Below are positions 32,201 through 45,432 of a DNA stretch of 64,000 bases, in pieces. The notes beneath the pieces were generated by a model. That model was not told where the DNA came from. It saw only the letters and a list, made by a program, of their open reading frames with translations, and searched no databases. Each line of letters begins with the position of its first letter. Position 1 is the first letter of the stretch. Source of the stretch: Brachycybe producta (taxonomy: Eukaryota; Arthropoda; Diplopoda; Playtdesmida; Andrognathidae); NCBI GenBank assembly GCA_036925085.1, contig JAUPFP010000030.1, forward strand, positions 1,178,001 to 1,242,000. The letters are read 5' to 3'. The position numbers and the translations under genes are program-made.

Positions 32201-33899
32201 CTTCCTCCTCTTCTTCTTCCTCTTCGGTATCTCCCGTTTTGCTTTGTGGCGTACTATTACCACTACCTAAAAGAAAGACACTCCTTAATATAACCTCCAC
32301 TTCGAGGCTCACAGAGATCCAAATTTACCTGATTTTTCCGATTCCGTCTTATCGGAAACAATATCGTCGTAATCGCTGCCTCCTTCAATGCCACCACCTC
32401 CTCCTCCTTCATCGGTGGCCATCGTCTCTTCTCCTTCCTCTTCAGTTTCACCGTCAGACAACTGATGAACCGAACGTTCACTCAATTCTTCGACTACGAT
32501 CGGCTCTCCGTCACTTTCTAATCTTTCGTCGTCTTCTCTGTCGCTAACAACCTGAATAGTTTCCTTTGCCAACATCATCTCGCCTTCTTTACTGCTTCCT
32601 AAATTTAGATAGAGAAACATCAAAACGGAAGTTCCAAAGTGTCGATTGGTCGTTTTAAAAACCTTTTGAACTTCTAAAATTTGGTAAATGTTGTTTCGTT
32701 CCTCTAGAATTATCGCGTCCACTTTTTTTAGAACGTTCTTGGCCGATTGGACTCCGATCTCGCTCACGTTGATCGACATAATCTGAAAATAAAATCCGTT
32801 CAGTTCAATTGATTAATTTGTTTAGTTCCAATACTTTTAATAGTGGTTTTCACCCTTTTACCTTGTTGCCGTTTTACTTCCAATTCTCTCCTCTGTCTTT
32901 CTCTCAATCTTTCTCTTTCACGATCTGCATAAATGAGACGATCGCGACGCTTTTCACTTTCCACTCGCTCTAAACGATCACTGCAAAACGGTAAAAGAAG
33001 ATCAAAACACGTGAAAGACATACCACGAGGAAGAAAAAAACAACAATGTGACCGTTCTCTTTCTTCTCTATCCTTTTCCCTTTCTCTATTCCTTTCTTTT
33101 CCTCCGCCTCCACTGTTGTTTCCACCGTCTCTCGGTTCGTTCCGTCCATCTCTTCCACTCCTTCGTCCCATTTCTTCCTTCTCTTTTCGTCTCCGTTCTC
33201 GGCCACCGTGGCGATCTCCGCGATGACTCGACCTCTCTCTATTTCGATGCCTTTCTTTCATTCGACGAGCTACAAGGGGAGAAGCGACGGAATGGTTACA
33301 ACTTACAACACAGAAACACACACGCAAATATTCAGGAGGCATTCGATTACAATCTGATTTGTGCGAATGCCGTTCTTTCCTCTCTCTGTCTCTTTCCGTC
33401 CGTTCTCTGTGAGTTTGAGCTTGAGGAGGTTTAATTGTCAACGCATCTTCGGCTCCATCGTCACTAGAAACAATTTACATTTAAGATTTCTTATGGTTTC
33501 ATACAAAATTCTTAATAGTAATACAAATATTTACGAAAAATGTCAATGGTTTACTGCATATTTGTTGCCAAATTATGTAGTTTTATGCGTATTTGTTGCA
33601 GGTAGCGGCATTTTTTAGAAAAAGTATGTCGTTATCAGCATATTTTTTGCTGTTTTACGCGTAGTTGTTAACACTTTCCAAATAACCTTTGATAAAAGCG
33701 AGCAATCGATAACAAAAGACGGAACTAACCTTTCTCCAGCACCTGTTCCTGACGTTCTGTCTATCATCTGGTGCGGTTCTGGTGGCGTTTTCGGTCCACT
33801 TTTACTAAATTGTTGCTCCGAACCCTCCTTCAGTTCACCCTCATCCTCTTCACTGCTTTCATCTTCCAATGAATCTTCGTTAAATCCAATTTCCGACAT
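29286..33899 (-). CDS. CDK11: CDK11 (PITSLRE) cyclin-dependent kinase
   Basis: A nuclear Ser/Thr kinase that, in animals, pairs with L-type cyclins and acts in transcription and pre-mRNA splicing. Thirteen exons sum to 2445 bp (814 aa plus stop): 33730-33899, 33351-33463, 33053-33269, 32862-32980, 32663-32782, 32329-32598, 31847-32266, 31643-31764, 30704-31039, 30521-30637, 30308-30456, 29733-29925, 29286-29384. Residues 1-450 are acidic, then RE/RD-rich, then Ser/Glu-rich, as in the family. The kinase starts near 453 with [15 protein letters not shown], followed by VALKRLK, the namesake [15 protein letters not shown] (576-583), DFG (596), the APE motif and PMFPTWP-like [13 protein letters not shown]. 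The C-tail [13 protein letters not shown] to MFRLRF fits the family. The exon-3 donor (CG|GTCACA) is weak and was chosen by frame. Human CDK11B is about 795 residues. Confidence 0.96.
29955..30240. mobile_element. Family A element in CDK11 intron
   Basis: It contains GAGTTAGAAACTAGAAGAG, TTTTCAATGTTAATATCTTT and the inverted AAAGATATCAACATGAAAT. It fills most of the intron between exons 30308-30456 and 29733-29925 and stops about 65 bp short of the upstream exon's donor. Confidence 0.75.
31120..31445. mobile_element. Family A element in CDK11 intron
   Basis: A nearly complete copy: GGTTAATGAACAGAGCTGAT, TATTCTGTCTTTCTGG, TTTTAAAAACTAGATGGGT, TTTTCATGTTGATATCTTTC, the inverse arm TACCCTTCTAGTTTCTAAAA and the terminus GTTTACACTTTAAAACCACC, then TTAAG. 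It occupies over half of the intron between exons 31643-31764 and 30704-31039. Confidence 0.85.
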
Positions 33900-33969
33900 T
33901 CAAAACACGAACAAAATCGGAGAAAAAACGCAACAAAAGCGTACAAAAAAGAACGTTAAGAAACAGGCA

Positions 33970-34140
33970 TCTGTAGACAGCTTCAGAATTTTTTTGACTC
34001 CGCCCTTTTATAGCGTCAAACCAAACATCAACCAATTAAAAATAAAAAAGCGGGGCATGTGACATCAGACTCAATAACAAACTAATTAGAAAATGATGAT
34101 GCTCATAAAGGGCGGAGCCAACAAAACTCTTAAGCGGTCT
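33970..34140. mobile_element. GC-box inverted repeat upstream of CDK11
   Basis: GACTCCGCCCTTTTATAGCG (33999) pairs with the inverted GCTCATAAAGGGCGGAGCC (34110). Inside are CAACCAATTAAAA, GCGGGGCATGTGACATCAGA and AACAAACTAATTAG. It is a diverged relative of the two elements at 26.8-27.1 kb. It starts about 70 bp upstream of the CDK11 start codon. Confidence 0.65.
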
Positions 34141-34323
34141 AGGAAACTTAGAAAGAAACCGCAAGAAGGCGCGCAAATGTCTTAACTGCTGCTGCCCTCT
34201 AAGTGCCGCAAATAGGAAAAAACAGAAAAATTATTTTGAGGAAGAAAAACTAGCGTTTGGCGACTAGAAATTACTACGTAATTATTAATACTGGGTGCGC
34301 TGTTTCAGCGATCATCTAGTTAA

Positions 34324-34425
34324 GCGCTCAAGTGTATGACGTCACATATACAGTATGTTTCCTTTATTTCCACATCTAGACTGCTCAGTTGTGACGTCAT
34401 CAATTGAGCGCATTGCATATATAAA
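34324..34425. promoter_or_regulatory. Head-to-head promoter core with two inverted CRE blocks and a TATA-like box
   Basis: GCGCTCAA at 34324-34331 followed five bases later by TGACGTCA (34337-34344) is mirrored by TGACGTCA (34392-34399) followed four bases later by TTGAGCGC (34404-34411). TGACGTCA is the full CREB/ATF site. TATATAAA at 34418-34425 lies 142 bp before the TPRG1L start codon. The interval lies between CDK11 (minus) and TPRG1L (plus), so both could be driven from it. Regulatory use is inferred. Confidence 0.65.
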
Positions 34426-34566
34426 CAGTAATCAAAATTTCTATTGACTAGTATCAGGGGACGTACGTCACCATCTGTCACTTTGCATTGCATTTCTTTA
34501 CGTTGAAGTGTGGATTTTGACGTGAAATACCACGATTAGGAGACGTTTAAGTCTAACGTTTTAGTT

Positions 34567-37414
34567 ATGTCTAACGACATTAACAGGGTGAAGTTTGAGC
34601 TGGACGTCGATCGCCTTAATTTAGAGGACGGCGCTGAAGGAGAAGTCGAGTTTCAGGGGGCCACTTTAGCAATCAGTAGCGACACTGAGGGAGGGGTCGG
34701 AGGAGGAGGAGGAGGAGGAATAGGTTCAGGAATGTCTAAGGAGGACTTAAGGAATTCAGGCACCGTCCAGGGTATATATACTTGCATCCAGGGACTTAAT
34801 AAAACGCGCAAAATTTACATTGATCTGCTGAAAATTGCAAAATATCTGCAGAAAGTTGCAAACCGCAAGAAAAATCTGCAATAAACCTAACCTAGCAATG
34901 CTGGAGCAAAAAGTGAAAAACAGCAGAAAAAAATTGAAAGAACGAGCAGAAATTACAGAAAACTGCAAGAAACTAAAAAAAATCTCGTAATAAAATTGCA
35001 AAAAACAGCAGAAAACTTTAAAAGAGAATCTAGAGGAATAATGCAATTGCAGAAACAAGAAAATCTACAGAAATTTTATTTAAAATTAAAAGAAACAGCA
35101 GCAAACTAACAACTTGCAGAAATACGCAAACAAATAAGAAGAAAAAAAAACCAAATTTTCGTTTTTTTTTAAGACTTCTTAGAATGCGGAAATCATATTA
35201 CTACTTATTTCTCGTCTATTTAGGTGAAAAACCCGACAAAACGCAATCGAACGAAAGCGGAATTACGGACACAACGACATCGGCGGACGATTCCAAGGAC
35301 TTCTTTGCAAAAAGGGCACGTAACGAAAAAACGAAATAAGATGGATCCATCGTCTAATTAAGTGTATTTTCGTGTTTTAGGTCGGTGCTTTTGAGAATGC
35401 CGTTAAAGCTTCCGAACCGATCATCATGAAGAGTATCGATGGAGAACTCGTAGGCGCCTGGCTCCTCACCGAGTATAACTATCGATAGTAACCCGAATTC
35501 GTGTTTCGTTTCGATTCTAATTGTTCTTGTCGTCTTGTTAACACAGAATCGACCACTGGGATACCGAGAAAGAGAGGCTTATCCTGCTTACAAAACACAG
35601 CCTTCTGTTGATCAAATATGATTTCATCACTTTAACTATCCTCGAATATCGACGTCTTCTTCTCAAAGACTTTGATAAAGTGGCCATCGGAAACTTCACG
35701 TATCCACAGGCGTCGGTCGTACCGTAAGCACACAAAAAAAAACCCTCTTTAAGTATCAAATAAACGAGAAGAAATTCGTTTCGTACATATCCGTAATAAC
35801 ACTAACAAACGTATATTTCCTAAACCCTGTACGAGAAATTCCGAATTTATTACTTTGATAACGGTAACAGGAGAGTGGACAAGTTGGTCAACTTTGTCAA
35901 GGGGTTTGTTTGGGACAAGTTTCAAAAGAAGCAACAACAACAAGAACAGCAGCGGCAGACGAGAACGCCCCCAGCCCCCACTTCGAACGCGCTCTCAGTT
36001 GGGATGGGAAGGTTCGTCTCATCTAACCTCCCTCCCTTTACACTTTTTTTTAAGTCATGCTTTAGTTCATTCGCTTATAAGTAGGTAGCCTTTCTCCGCA
36101 CGTCTCAACTTCGTTTCTTATTTTTAATTATGCACCGAATCCTAAAAATGTTGCATGTTTGCGTTTCGTATCGATGGCAACTTTAAAGTGGCGCACAACT
36201 TCACGAGTGTAAATTTGCTTTAAAAAACCGATCACACACACAAGTTCAAGTTTGTAAGCGCTTTTGAAGCGGTTCGCGATACTTGCTAAGTACGAAAAAA
36301 CACATTTAAACTATACAGGCACCTATCGTTTTCATATATTGATCTCTTTCAAAATAAACTTTTTTATAGACAAATATTGAAAACATATTGTCTACTTAAC
36401 GTTGAATCATTTTCCAACTGAGAAAAAAAAGCTTATTTTAAAAAATTTATCAACAAGAAAATACTCTTAAGGTGGCTGAAGAGAGATTTATTTTGTTTTT
36501 GTCCTCCGGATGGCGCCACTGCAGTGGCTATTCCTGTTCTATAGGAGGTCTCTCTTCTCTGTTGCAACTGCGGTTTTTTTATATTTTTCAAAACAAACGT
36601 TTTTCAGGAGTAAAATTACGAAAAAAATTCAAAGTGTTGTAGAAACTAGAATAGTTGGTGATAATTTCTGATAAACAAGTTTATTCAATGTTTTTTCTGA
36701 AAACTATTTGAATTTTTTAATAATTTTGTTTCTAAAAAAAATAGTTTGCTTGACGTTTTTACGTCCAAATTTTATAAAAACGTCCACGGAGCTTCGAGCT
36801 ATGGAGCTGTCCGGGGGACAAAAACAAAATAAATATAACTAATACGGAATAATCAAGAGTTTGAGTTTCTTCTTTGAAAAGCAGTTTTCAATGGTGCTTT
36901 TAAATCAAGTCTCCATTAAACTTTATGTAACCTAACAACGTATTATTTACTGAAAGCGAAAAATGAAATGTTCTTCTGTTCCGTTTGTTTGCGTACAGAC
37001 AGAGACACACGATGGGGGTCAGGATAATGTGGAACAAGGGAAAACCTGTTCTGATGAGCGAAAGTTGGAACCCTTGGAGCCGAAGTATTCCTTGGATAAC
37101 ATTGACGTCCCATCCATTAGCCTCTCAGTCGGGTTCTGGTTCGTTAACTTTTAGTTAAGCCTCATTAAAAGATCCCACTTTTTAATATTTACTCAATTTT
37201 TTTAGTCGAACAAGTGAATAACTACGACATCGAACATTTCGTAAAGATTTTCCTTCGAACCCTAAACCAGGAGAACGAGGCTAGAGTCGAGGAAGAGAGA
37301 TGCAGAGTGGAGGAAAGACCGATCGTCATTGAGAACTACTTGGGACTCGCTTCATTCTTCCATAACGTTAATAATTTGGGTTTTTTCAAAGCAAGGGGAA
37401 AAGTCAGTTTCTAA
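34567..37414 (+). CDS. TPRG1L: TPRG1L-type hSac2-domain protein
   Basis: Seven exons sum to 1050 bp (349 aa plus stop): 34567-34771, 35224-35315, 35381-35472, 35547-35723, 35871-36011, 36999-37132, 37206-37414. The family (TPRG1/TPRG1L, Mover) has an hSac2 domain; the vertebrate protein is presynaptic. Matches seen: ENAVKASEPIIMKSIDGELV, WLLTEIDHWDTEKERL, LIKYDF, GVRIMWNKGKP with SWNPWSRSIPW and SHPLA, then the C-terminus PIVIENYLGLASF to GKVSF. The N-terminal 68 residues are acidic with a poly-Gly run. A Gln-rich segment (KKQQQQEQQRQ, about residue 208) is an insertion relative to the human protein. Exon 2 appears to end at a GC donor (AGG|GCACGT). The penultimate exon could instead end at 37138, adding two residues. 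A polyadenylation hexamer AATAAA is at 37588. Confidence 0.9.
34800..35130. repeat. Degenerate TGCAGAAA repeat in TPRG1L intron 1
   Basis: Purine-rich variants of CTGCAGAAA, TTGCAAAA and CTGCAAGAAA recur over about 330 bp. Similar wording is found near 56040-56150 in the SLC2A intron. No longer unit is conserved. Confidence 0.5.
36490..36835. repeat. Inverted-repeat family B, copy 2, in TPRG1L intron 5
   Basis: TGGCGCCACTGCAGTGGCTA (36509) and TTGCTTGACGTTTTTACGTCC (36748) match the copy at 28.1-28.4 kb. AGAAACTAGAATAGTTGG is also shared. A diverged family-A stretch (TCTTTCAAAATAAACTTTTT, 36345) precedes it. Confidence 0.6.
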
Positions 37415-39106
37415 ATTTCTCTGTGTCTTATAATTCCGTCGTATTTATAAGAAGAAGAAAAAAGTTCAATATTTTACTCAGAAATGCTTAATTTATATCG
37501 TTAACTGTTTCGTAGAACAGTTTTGTTATATTTTTTTTTCAGAAATGGTCTAAATGTAATTAAAGAAATATATTATATATATATGGAAATAAATTTATAA
37601 GAGAGCGGATTTATATGCAGGATACTTAAAGTTTGTTTCTATTTAGATATTATTCCTCGAAACACAATTAAACATACTGTATGTTTTGCAACTAGTAGTG
37701 TTAATTATCAAATTTTATTGAGTCTATTGTCTTTTTTTTGCATATAAAAGCCTATTTTCTGTATTTTAACTAAAACTAGACTTAATTTTGATTAACCGTT
37801 TTGACCTTAAAAGGCAAAACCGTGAAAAACGTCTCGGAAAAATCACAAATGTCATCAAGAACAGAAACGCCCAAACCTAAAACGATTTAACGAATCGTGA
37901 GATTTATCTCGTTACCGCCTTTACTTCTGTTTCATGTAAATTGTATGACGGATTTATTAGTTAAAAACATTGAAAAATTTAAAGGAAAACCTTAAAAAGA
38001 AATTTTGTAAACAACATTCTATTAATTCAGTTAACTTGATGTAAATTATGTTACATCCAATCATAAATAGAATTTTCTTATATTTATTAGCCATATATTT
38101 GCGAGCATATTTCACATGTTTATATTAAGGTTTTTTAATGCATATAAATCCGCTCTCTGAAAACAAGATATGATGTGATTTAAAAGATGAGAAGAAGCAA
38201 AAAGAAAAAAATTCTATTTAAGATTTCATTCTAATAAATAGTGTGATAATGGGAATTCTATTTGATTTCTAGTCCCTCCAAAACTTGGAGCTCTTATATT
38301 TTGTGCAATATATTCCATTTTTCACTTTTCCTTTCTTACTCTTCCAACTAAGAAACTCAATAGAACAACAACAAACTAACCGTAACCTTATTATTTGTAT
38401 AGTTTCAATTTAATCCAATGAAACATGTGGTCAAAATAAAAAAAATCACATTCATTACAATGGTGTTACATTGACAAACGAACTTTTTCTGCGTATGTTT
38501 TAGAAACTAGAAGAGTAAGTGAATCACTTGAAGAAATACTCTGCCCGCACAGGAATGTTTCATAGACAATGGCTAAATTGGAAAATGACTACATAAGAAC
38601 AGAAAATAGCCTCAAATATAACCAGAATTGGCCATAAATTCATAGACATCATGGTTACGTCTCGGCTTTAATAGGGGTCCGACCAAGTATCAATTTTCCT
38701 TTTCACTTAGTTATTTAGGGTAGAAATACGTGGAATACACAATGTCTTTAGAATTCTGACGAATTAATAGCATTTTTTTAATATTACGTAGAACAATGAC
38801 TGAAAACACATTTTGTTTTAAAATATAAAAATTATTTACCAAAATAATATATTTTTTTCCGGTTCATATCTTTAAAAATGAACTTTTTATGGCTCAAAAA
38901 ACAAAAAAAAAATTCAAAACCTAACGTCAAAAAAACGGACCGTTTTCAAACTACCCTAAATAGCTTAATTTAGAAAATAAGTTGTATGCGATTCGGTTAC
39001 ACTTCTAGTTTCTAAAACAAAATACGATAATACGAAAGACGTTCTACACTTTGAATGGCAAAGTTAAACGTTCTTAAATACCTTGTTACCATAATTCTCT
39101 CTTTTG
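37415..39106. other. Intergenic, tail-to-tail between TPRG1L and DUS2
   Basis: It holds the TPRG1L 3' UTR with AATAAA at 37588, the 559 bp inverted-repeat element, and scattered family-A fragments (TTTAGAAACTAGAAGAGTAA at 38500; TTCTAGTTTCTAAAACAAAA at 39005). No gene is seen. Confidence 0.6.
37600..38158. mobile_element. 559 bp element with perfect 20 bp terminal inverted repeats
   Basis: AGAGAGCGGATTTATATGCA at 37600-37619 is the exact inverse of 38139-38158. The interior is AT-rich and non-coding. The flanks show no convincing target duplication. It sits seven bases after the TPRG1L AATAAA hexamer, so it may overlap the cleavage zone. The perfect ends suggest recent activity, and no other copy is in the window. 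Confidence 0.75.
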
Positions 39107-41640
<2,534 letters not shown>

Positions 41641-41948
41641 CTAAAATAAAGCCAAATATAGCCCCTAGAGGTCGCTGTATGTAGAAAAAAATGCTCCCAA
41701 TGGGAACAACATATGGGGGTGAATCTCGTATTAACCCGTTTTACTTCTTATCCGCGTTTTAATGGATTTAAATAATTCATTTTTATTCTATACAGTAGTA
41801 AAATGCCGATAAAAACTTAAAATTAAAACGACTATCAATACATAACCTCTGATGTGAATCTTTGCGAATCTCGTACATGATTTTCTTATATGTCGTACCC
41901 CTGAACGAACCGCTCTCCAACATTCGCATCATAGTAATAAGAAGCTTG

Positions 41949-42144
41949 TGACGTCAGATGGGTTGGCGTAATTATTTAAAATTGTCATTTAGTCGGATAA
42001 AAAATGAATGATAGCAAACGTTTTCGGACAAAAGGGTTCTTCAATTTTTTTTATTACTAGTTAGACATATTACATTACATTGTACACATTATTATTAGAC
42101 AAAATTACATAAGCCTAAAATTACTGTCAACCCGTGTGACGTCA
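41949..42144. promoter_or_regulatory. Two full CRE sites upstream of DUS2
   Basis: TGACGTCA occurs at 41949-41956 and 42137-42144, 312 and 500 bp upstream of the DUS2 start codon. A half-site TGACGTAG follows near 42166. The same palindrome is paired in the CDK11/TPRG1L promoter. Function is inferred. Confidence 0.5.
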
Positions 42145-42299
42145 TCAGAAGCACCTCAATTACGATGACGTAGATATAAATACAACAATCCAGTTGTAAA
42201 TATGAGAGCGCTCGAAAGCGTCTCGCCTTCAAACGAAACACTTTAAGAATGGCGCCAAATTTAAGAACTGGAAATATTCAATAAGAAGGTCCAATTTGC

Positions 42300-42570
42300 A
42301 TTCCAATAACTTTTGAATCAGGAATTGCACACCGGAAATGAAGACATTGTTGTCTTCCAAAATCCACTACAAATGTATAGCATGCAAGAGATTTATGGCT
42401 CTTCCGATTTTCTTTCAATTAATTTTTGTAATTTACATTGCCATAATTTCTATCTTTTGAAAGGTTTATTATATCCAGTTTTAATTACAATAATTTTTGA
42501 ATCAGGAATTGCACAACGGAAGTGAAGACATGCTTGTCTTCTGGAGGTCACTACGAACGTATCGCGTATA
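42300..42570. repeat. Tandem duplication with conserved GAAGACA hairpin
   Basis: Two copies of a segment of about 75 bp lie roughly 190 bp apart: TTTTGAATCAGGAATTGCAC, then GAAGACATTGTTGTCTTC in the first and GAAGACATGCTTGTCTTC in the second. The stem GAAGACA/TGTCTTC is kept while the loop changes. Both continue into a CACTACRAAYGTAT motif. Confidence 0.65.
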
Positions 42571-43559
42571 AGAAATTCATTGATGCTTCATCTTTAGAAA
42601 TTTGTCAGCACTTTTTGTATTAAAAATTGTACATATTTGGATTTGGAATTAAATCAATAAAACTTGAATAACATCTAAACTATATTTCTGAAAGTTTATA
42701 TATTTGTGAGGAGAACTGCGATGGAACTCGCGAACGGAATGACATATTGAAGCTGAAATTTTCACTTTAGATTCTATGGCCGATTTCTAGATCAATGCAA
42801 TTTATTTTAAGTTATTGTGTCGTTCCCTTCACGAGTTATGGAAATATGATTATTTATTGTGTGATATTTTTTGGATTCATTTGTATTTACTACCGAATTG
42901 TGATATTAAAAAAATTATATTTTCCAGGCGAAGTCGGGTACTAAAGCTACTAATATTATAAAAAATGGCTAAAGACTTTCAAAATTGATAACAAAACCAA
43001 TTTATTTAGCTTATCAAAAATATTCTAAGAAAACTCCAGCCTAGAATAAGAGATAATTTGGAAACACCTTTTTCATATTTAGGAAAAGGGTTTTTTGGTT
43101 ATTTGTGTTGGACAAACAACAACTTCTTTTCAGTAAACATGTTTAGCTAAATTGGTTGACATAAGTCACATAATCTCAAATGACTTATCTTTTAATTTCA
43201 CAGCAGAGGCCACACAAGGCCAGTGAAAAATAAACAATTAGACCAACATTAAATTCTACTAATCTAATAGTTTTCCCACTTAAATTAGAAAAGTGCTCAA
43301 ATACTTAATGTTGTTTGCTAAGCTTGAAATGTGAAAAAGAATACTTTCAAAGTAACTGTCAAACACAACTAAAAGACATTCAAAATGATTACAAATAAAA
43401 GTTAATTATAGTACTGCTTCATGAACCGTTCAGTCTTAATGACTAAAAAATTTGTAATTAGTGATGGTAATATCATTTAAAATGAAAATCTCATAATGTT
43501 TGCAAAAAAAACTCCCTGTTTTTAATTGTGAAATATTTACATTCATAATCCCATCTCAT

Positions 43560-43885
43560 TTATGAACAGCTGATTTTCTGTCTTTTCAGAAGAGCAAAAT
43601 TAAGTGAAACTAAAAAGTGTTTTATAAACTAGAAGGGTAGCAGCAGCTCAAACACTTGAGGGTATTTTCATGTTGATTTCTTGCAAAATAAGCTTTTTAT
43701 GGACAAAAATTTAAAAATATTATCAGCTTAAAGATGAGTTATTTTCAAACTCACATAAAAAGCTTATTTTGAAAGATTTCAACATGAAAATATTCCTTAA
43801 GTGATTGAGCTACCTTTCTAGTTTCTAAAACACATTCAAGTTTCTCTTCATTTTGCATCTGAAAGACAGAATAATACCTCAATCA
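43560..43885. mobile_element. Family A element, near-complete
   Basis: It starts TTATGAACAGCTGATTTTCT and has both arms (GTGTTTTATAAACTAGAAGG and CTTTCTAGTTTCTAAAACAC), a loop with ATGGACAAAAATTTAAAAA, and a right end GCATCTGAAAGACAGAATAA. Confidence 0.85.
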
Positions 43886-45416
43886 ATTCAAATTATTGTT
43901 CTAACTTTTATTTCTTTCATTTCCAAAGTATTTATAAAATATTTCTAAAAATTATCTAAAAATGTGTCAGGAAACTGAAAAAAAAAATCTCGAATAATAA
44001 AAGCAAAAAAAATGTAATTGAAACAAAGATTTATTAATGAAATCTTTCTAGTTTTTATACTAAATTTACAATAATGCCATTGCAATTTGCTGAATTTGCT
44101 GACAAAGTAGAAACAAATATTTGCCTAACAACCATTAATCAAAGATGTTCAAAATCATATTAATTATCCAATAAAAATTTGATATTGAGATAATGAAGTA
44201 CATATTACTAAATTATAGATGAAATTATGAGATATCGATTGGAATTACATATCACCGATAACATACCATAAAAAACCCACAAAGAATTCGTCACACGGAC
44301 GTAGAAATAACGAAGGTGTGTGCGGTATTTGTGTGTCTTTTTATGCCGAATGCTAAGAATTTTCTATCTAATCAAACCACACGTGAATATCTTGTGGAAC
44401 TACAGGTGGTGTCAATCAATTTGAAATAAAATCGATTGAACATTTCTTGTGGTCCCTCATTCATTATTCGCATTCGATTGTGAACACACATCAGGGTTTC
44501 ATTTGGGCCCTTTTTAATAGTTTTGAAGAAACCACCAAAAGTGAGAGCAAAAAAAAACTATCATGGGAATGGAACAAAGGAACAACACCACGCCAACCAC
44601 CAACACGGCCAATAACACCACAACACCAAAACCTGCAAAGGTAATCAAAACCTCTTGCAAATTTTGTTCTAAATATTAATAAATTTAAAAAAAGCAGAAA
44701 TAATTTTGGAATAAGTCATGCTGCAATTGGAATTTTGTTCCTCTATCACAGACCTTTTTGATTGCTTACAGAGTAATTTTTCAAATTCAGAATTCCATTA
44801 TTTCTTGCAATCTTCTTTTTTTCTGTCCGTGTAATAGTAATAAGTACCTACATTATGCACAAAATACCGTTAAGCTACAGCAAAAGGTCTGTGGCTGAGG
44901 AACAAGTGTCCAATTGCAACATGCAAAATGCATTGTCAAAACTGGACAATGTTGCTAAATTTAAAAACATGTTTTCTGACAGTGTAACTTTCATGCAAAA
45001 TGAACTTCAGTGGGAATCACTAAGCAAAACCGTAGAGCTGAGCAAAGCCTTGTCCTTCTTGAACGGTTGCTAGCTGCAGAGAACGGTGCATTATTAGTTC
45101 GAATTCTTATTAGAGACCACCATATAAACAGAAATGGTCATCCAAAACCAATTACAAAATTTTAAGTATCCATTTCTAATTAATGCTTAGGTCTACTCAA
45201 AAACTCATAAACTTTAAAATATTATAATGTTTCATGTAAAAGTTAATGAGTTTAGCTCTACCTTTGACTTCACAGCCATTAAGAATACGACTCGAAAGAG
45301 CTACCGGAATTGATTCTCTTCCTGCAGACATTTCTATGTTAGGACGATTTCAATTTGAAGATGATGTTTAAATTTAAGTCTAAATGACAATCATTAATTT
45401 TATGATTGAGAATTAT

Positions 45417-45432
45417 TCCCCCCCCCCCCCCC
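45417..45432. repeat. C16 homopolymer
   Basis: Sixteen consecutive C lie in AT-rich intergenic DNA and are followed by GGCTCCCC. Confidence 0.95.

Noticed and set aside
32309..32779. 156-codon minus ORF starting [14 protein letters not shown] as a separate gene
   Set aside because: Its first part is the wrong frame of a CDK11 exon (32663-32782) and runs through an intron. Only the part after 32598 is in the CDK11 frame.
44855..45073. 72-codon ORF in the DUS2-SLC2A intergenic region
   Set aside because: No domain, no splice context and no neighbouring exon. Length is within chance for this composition.
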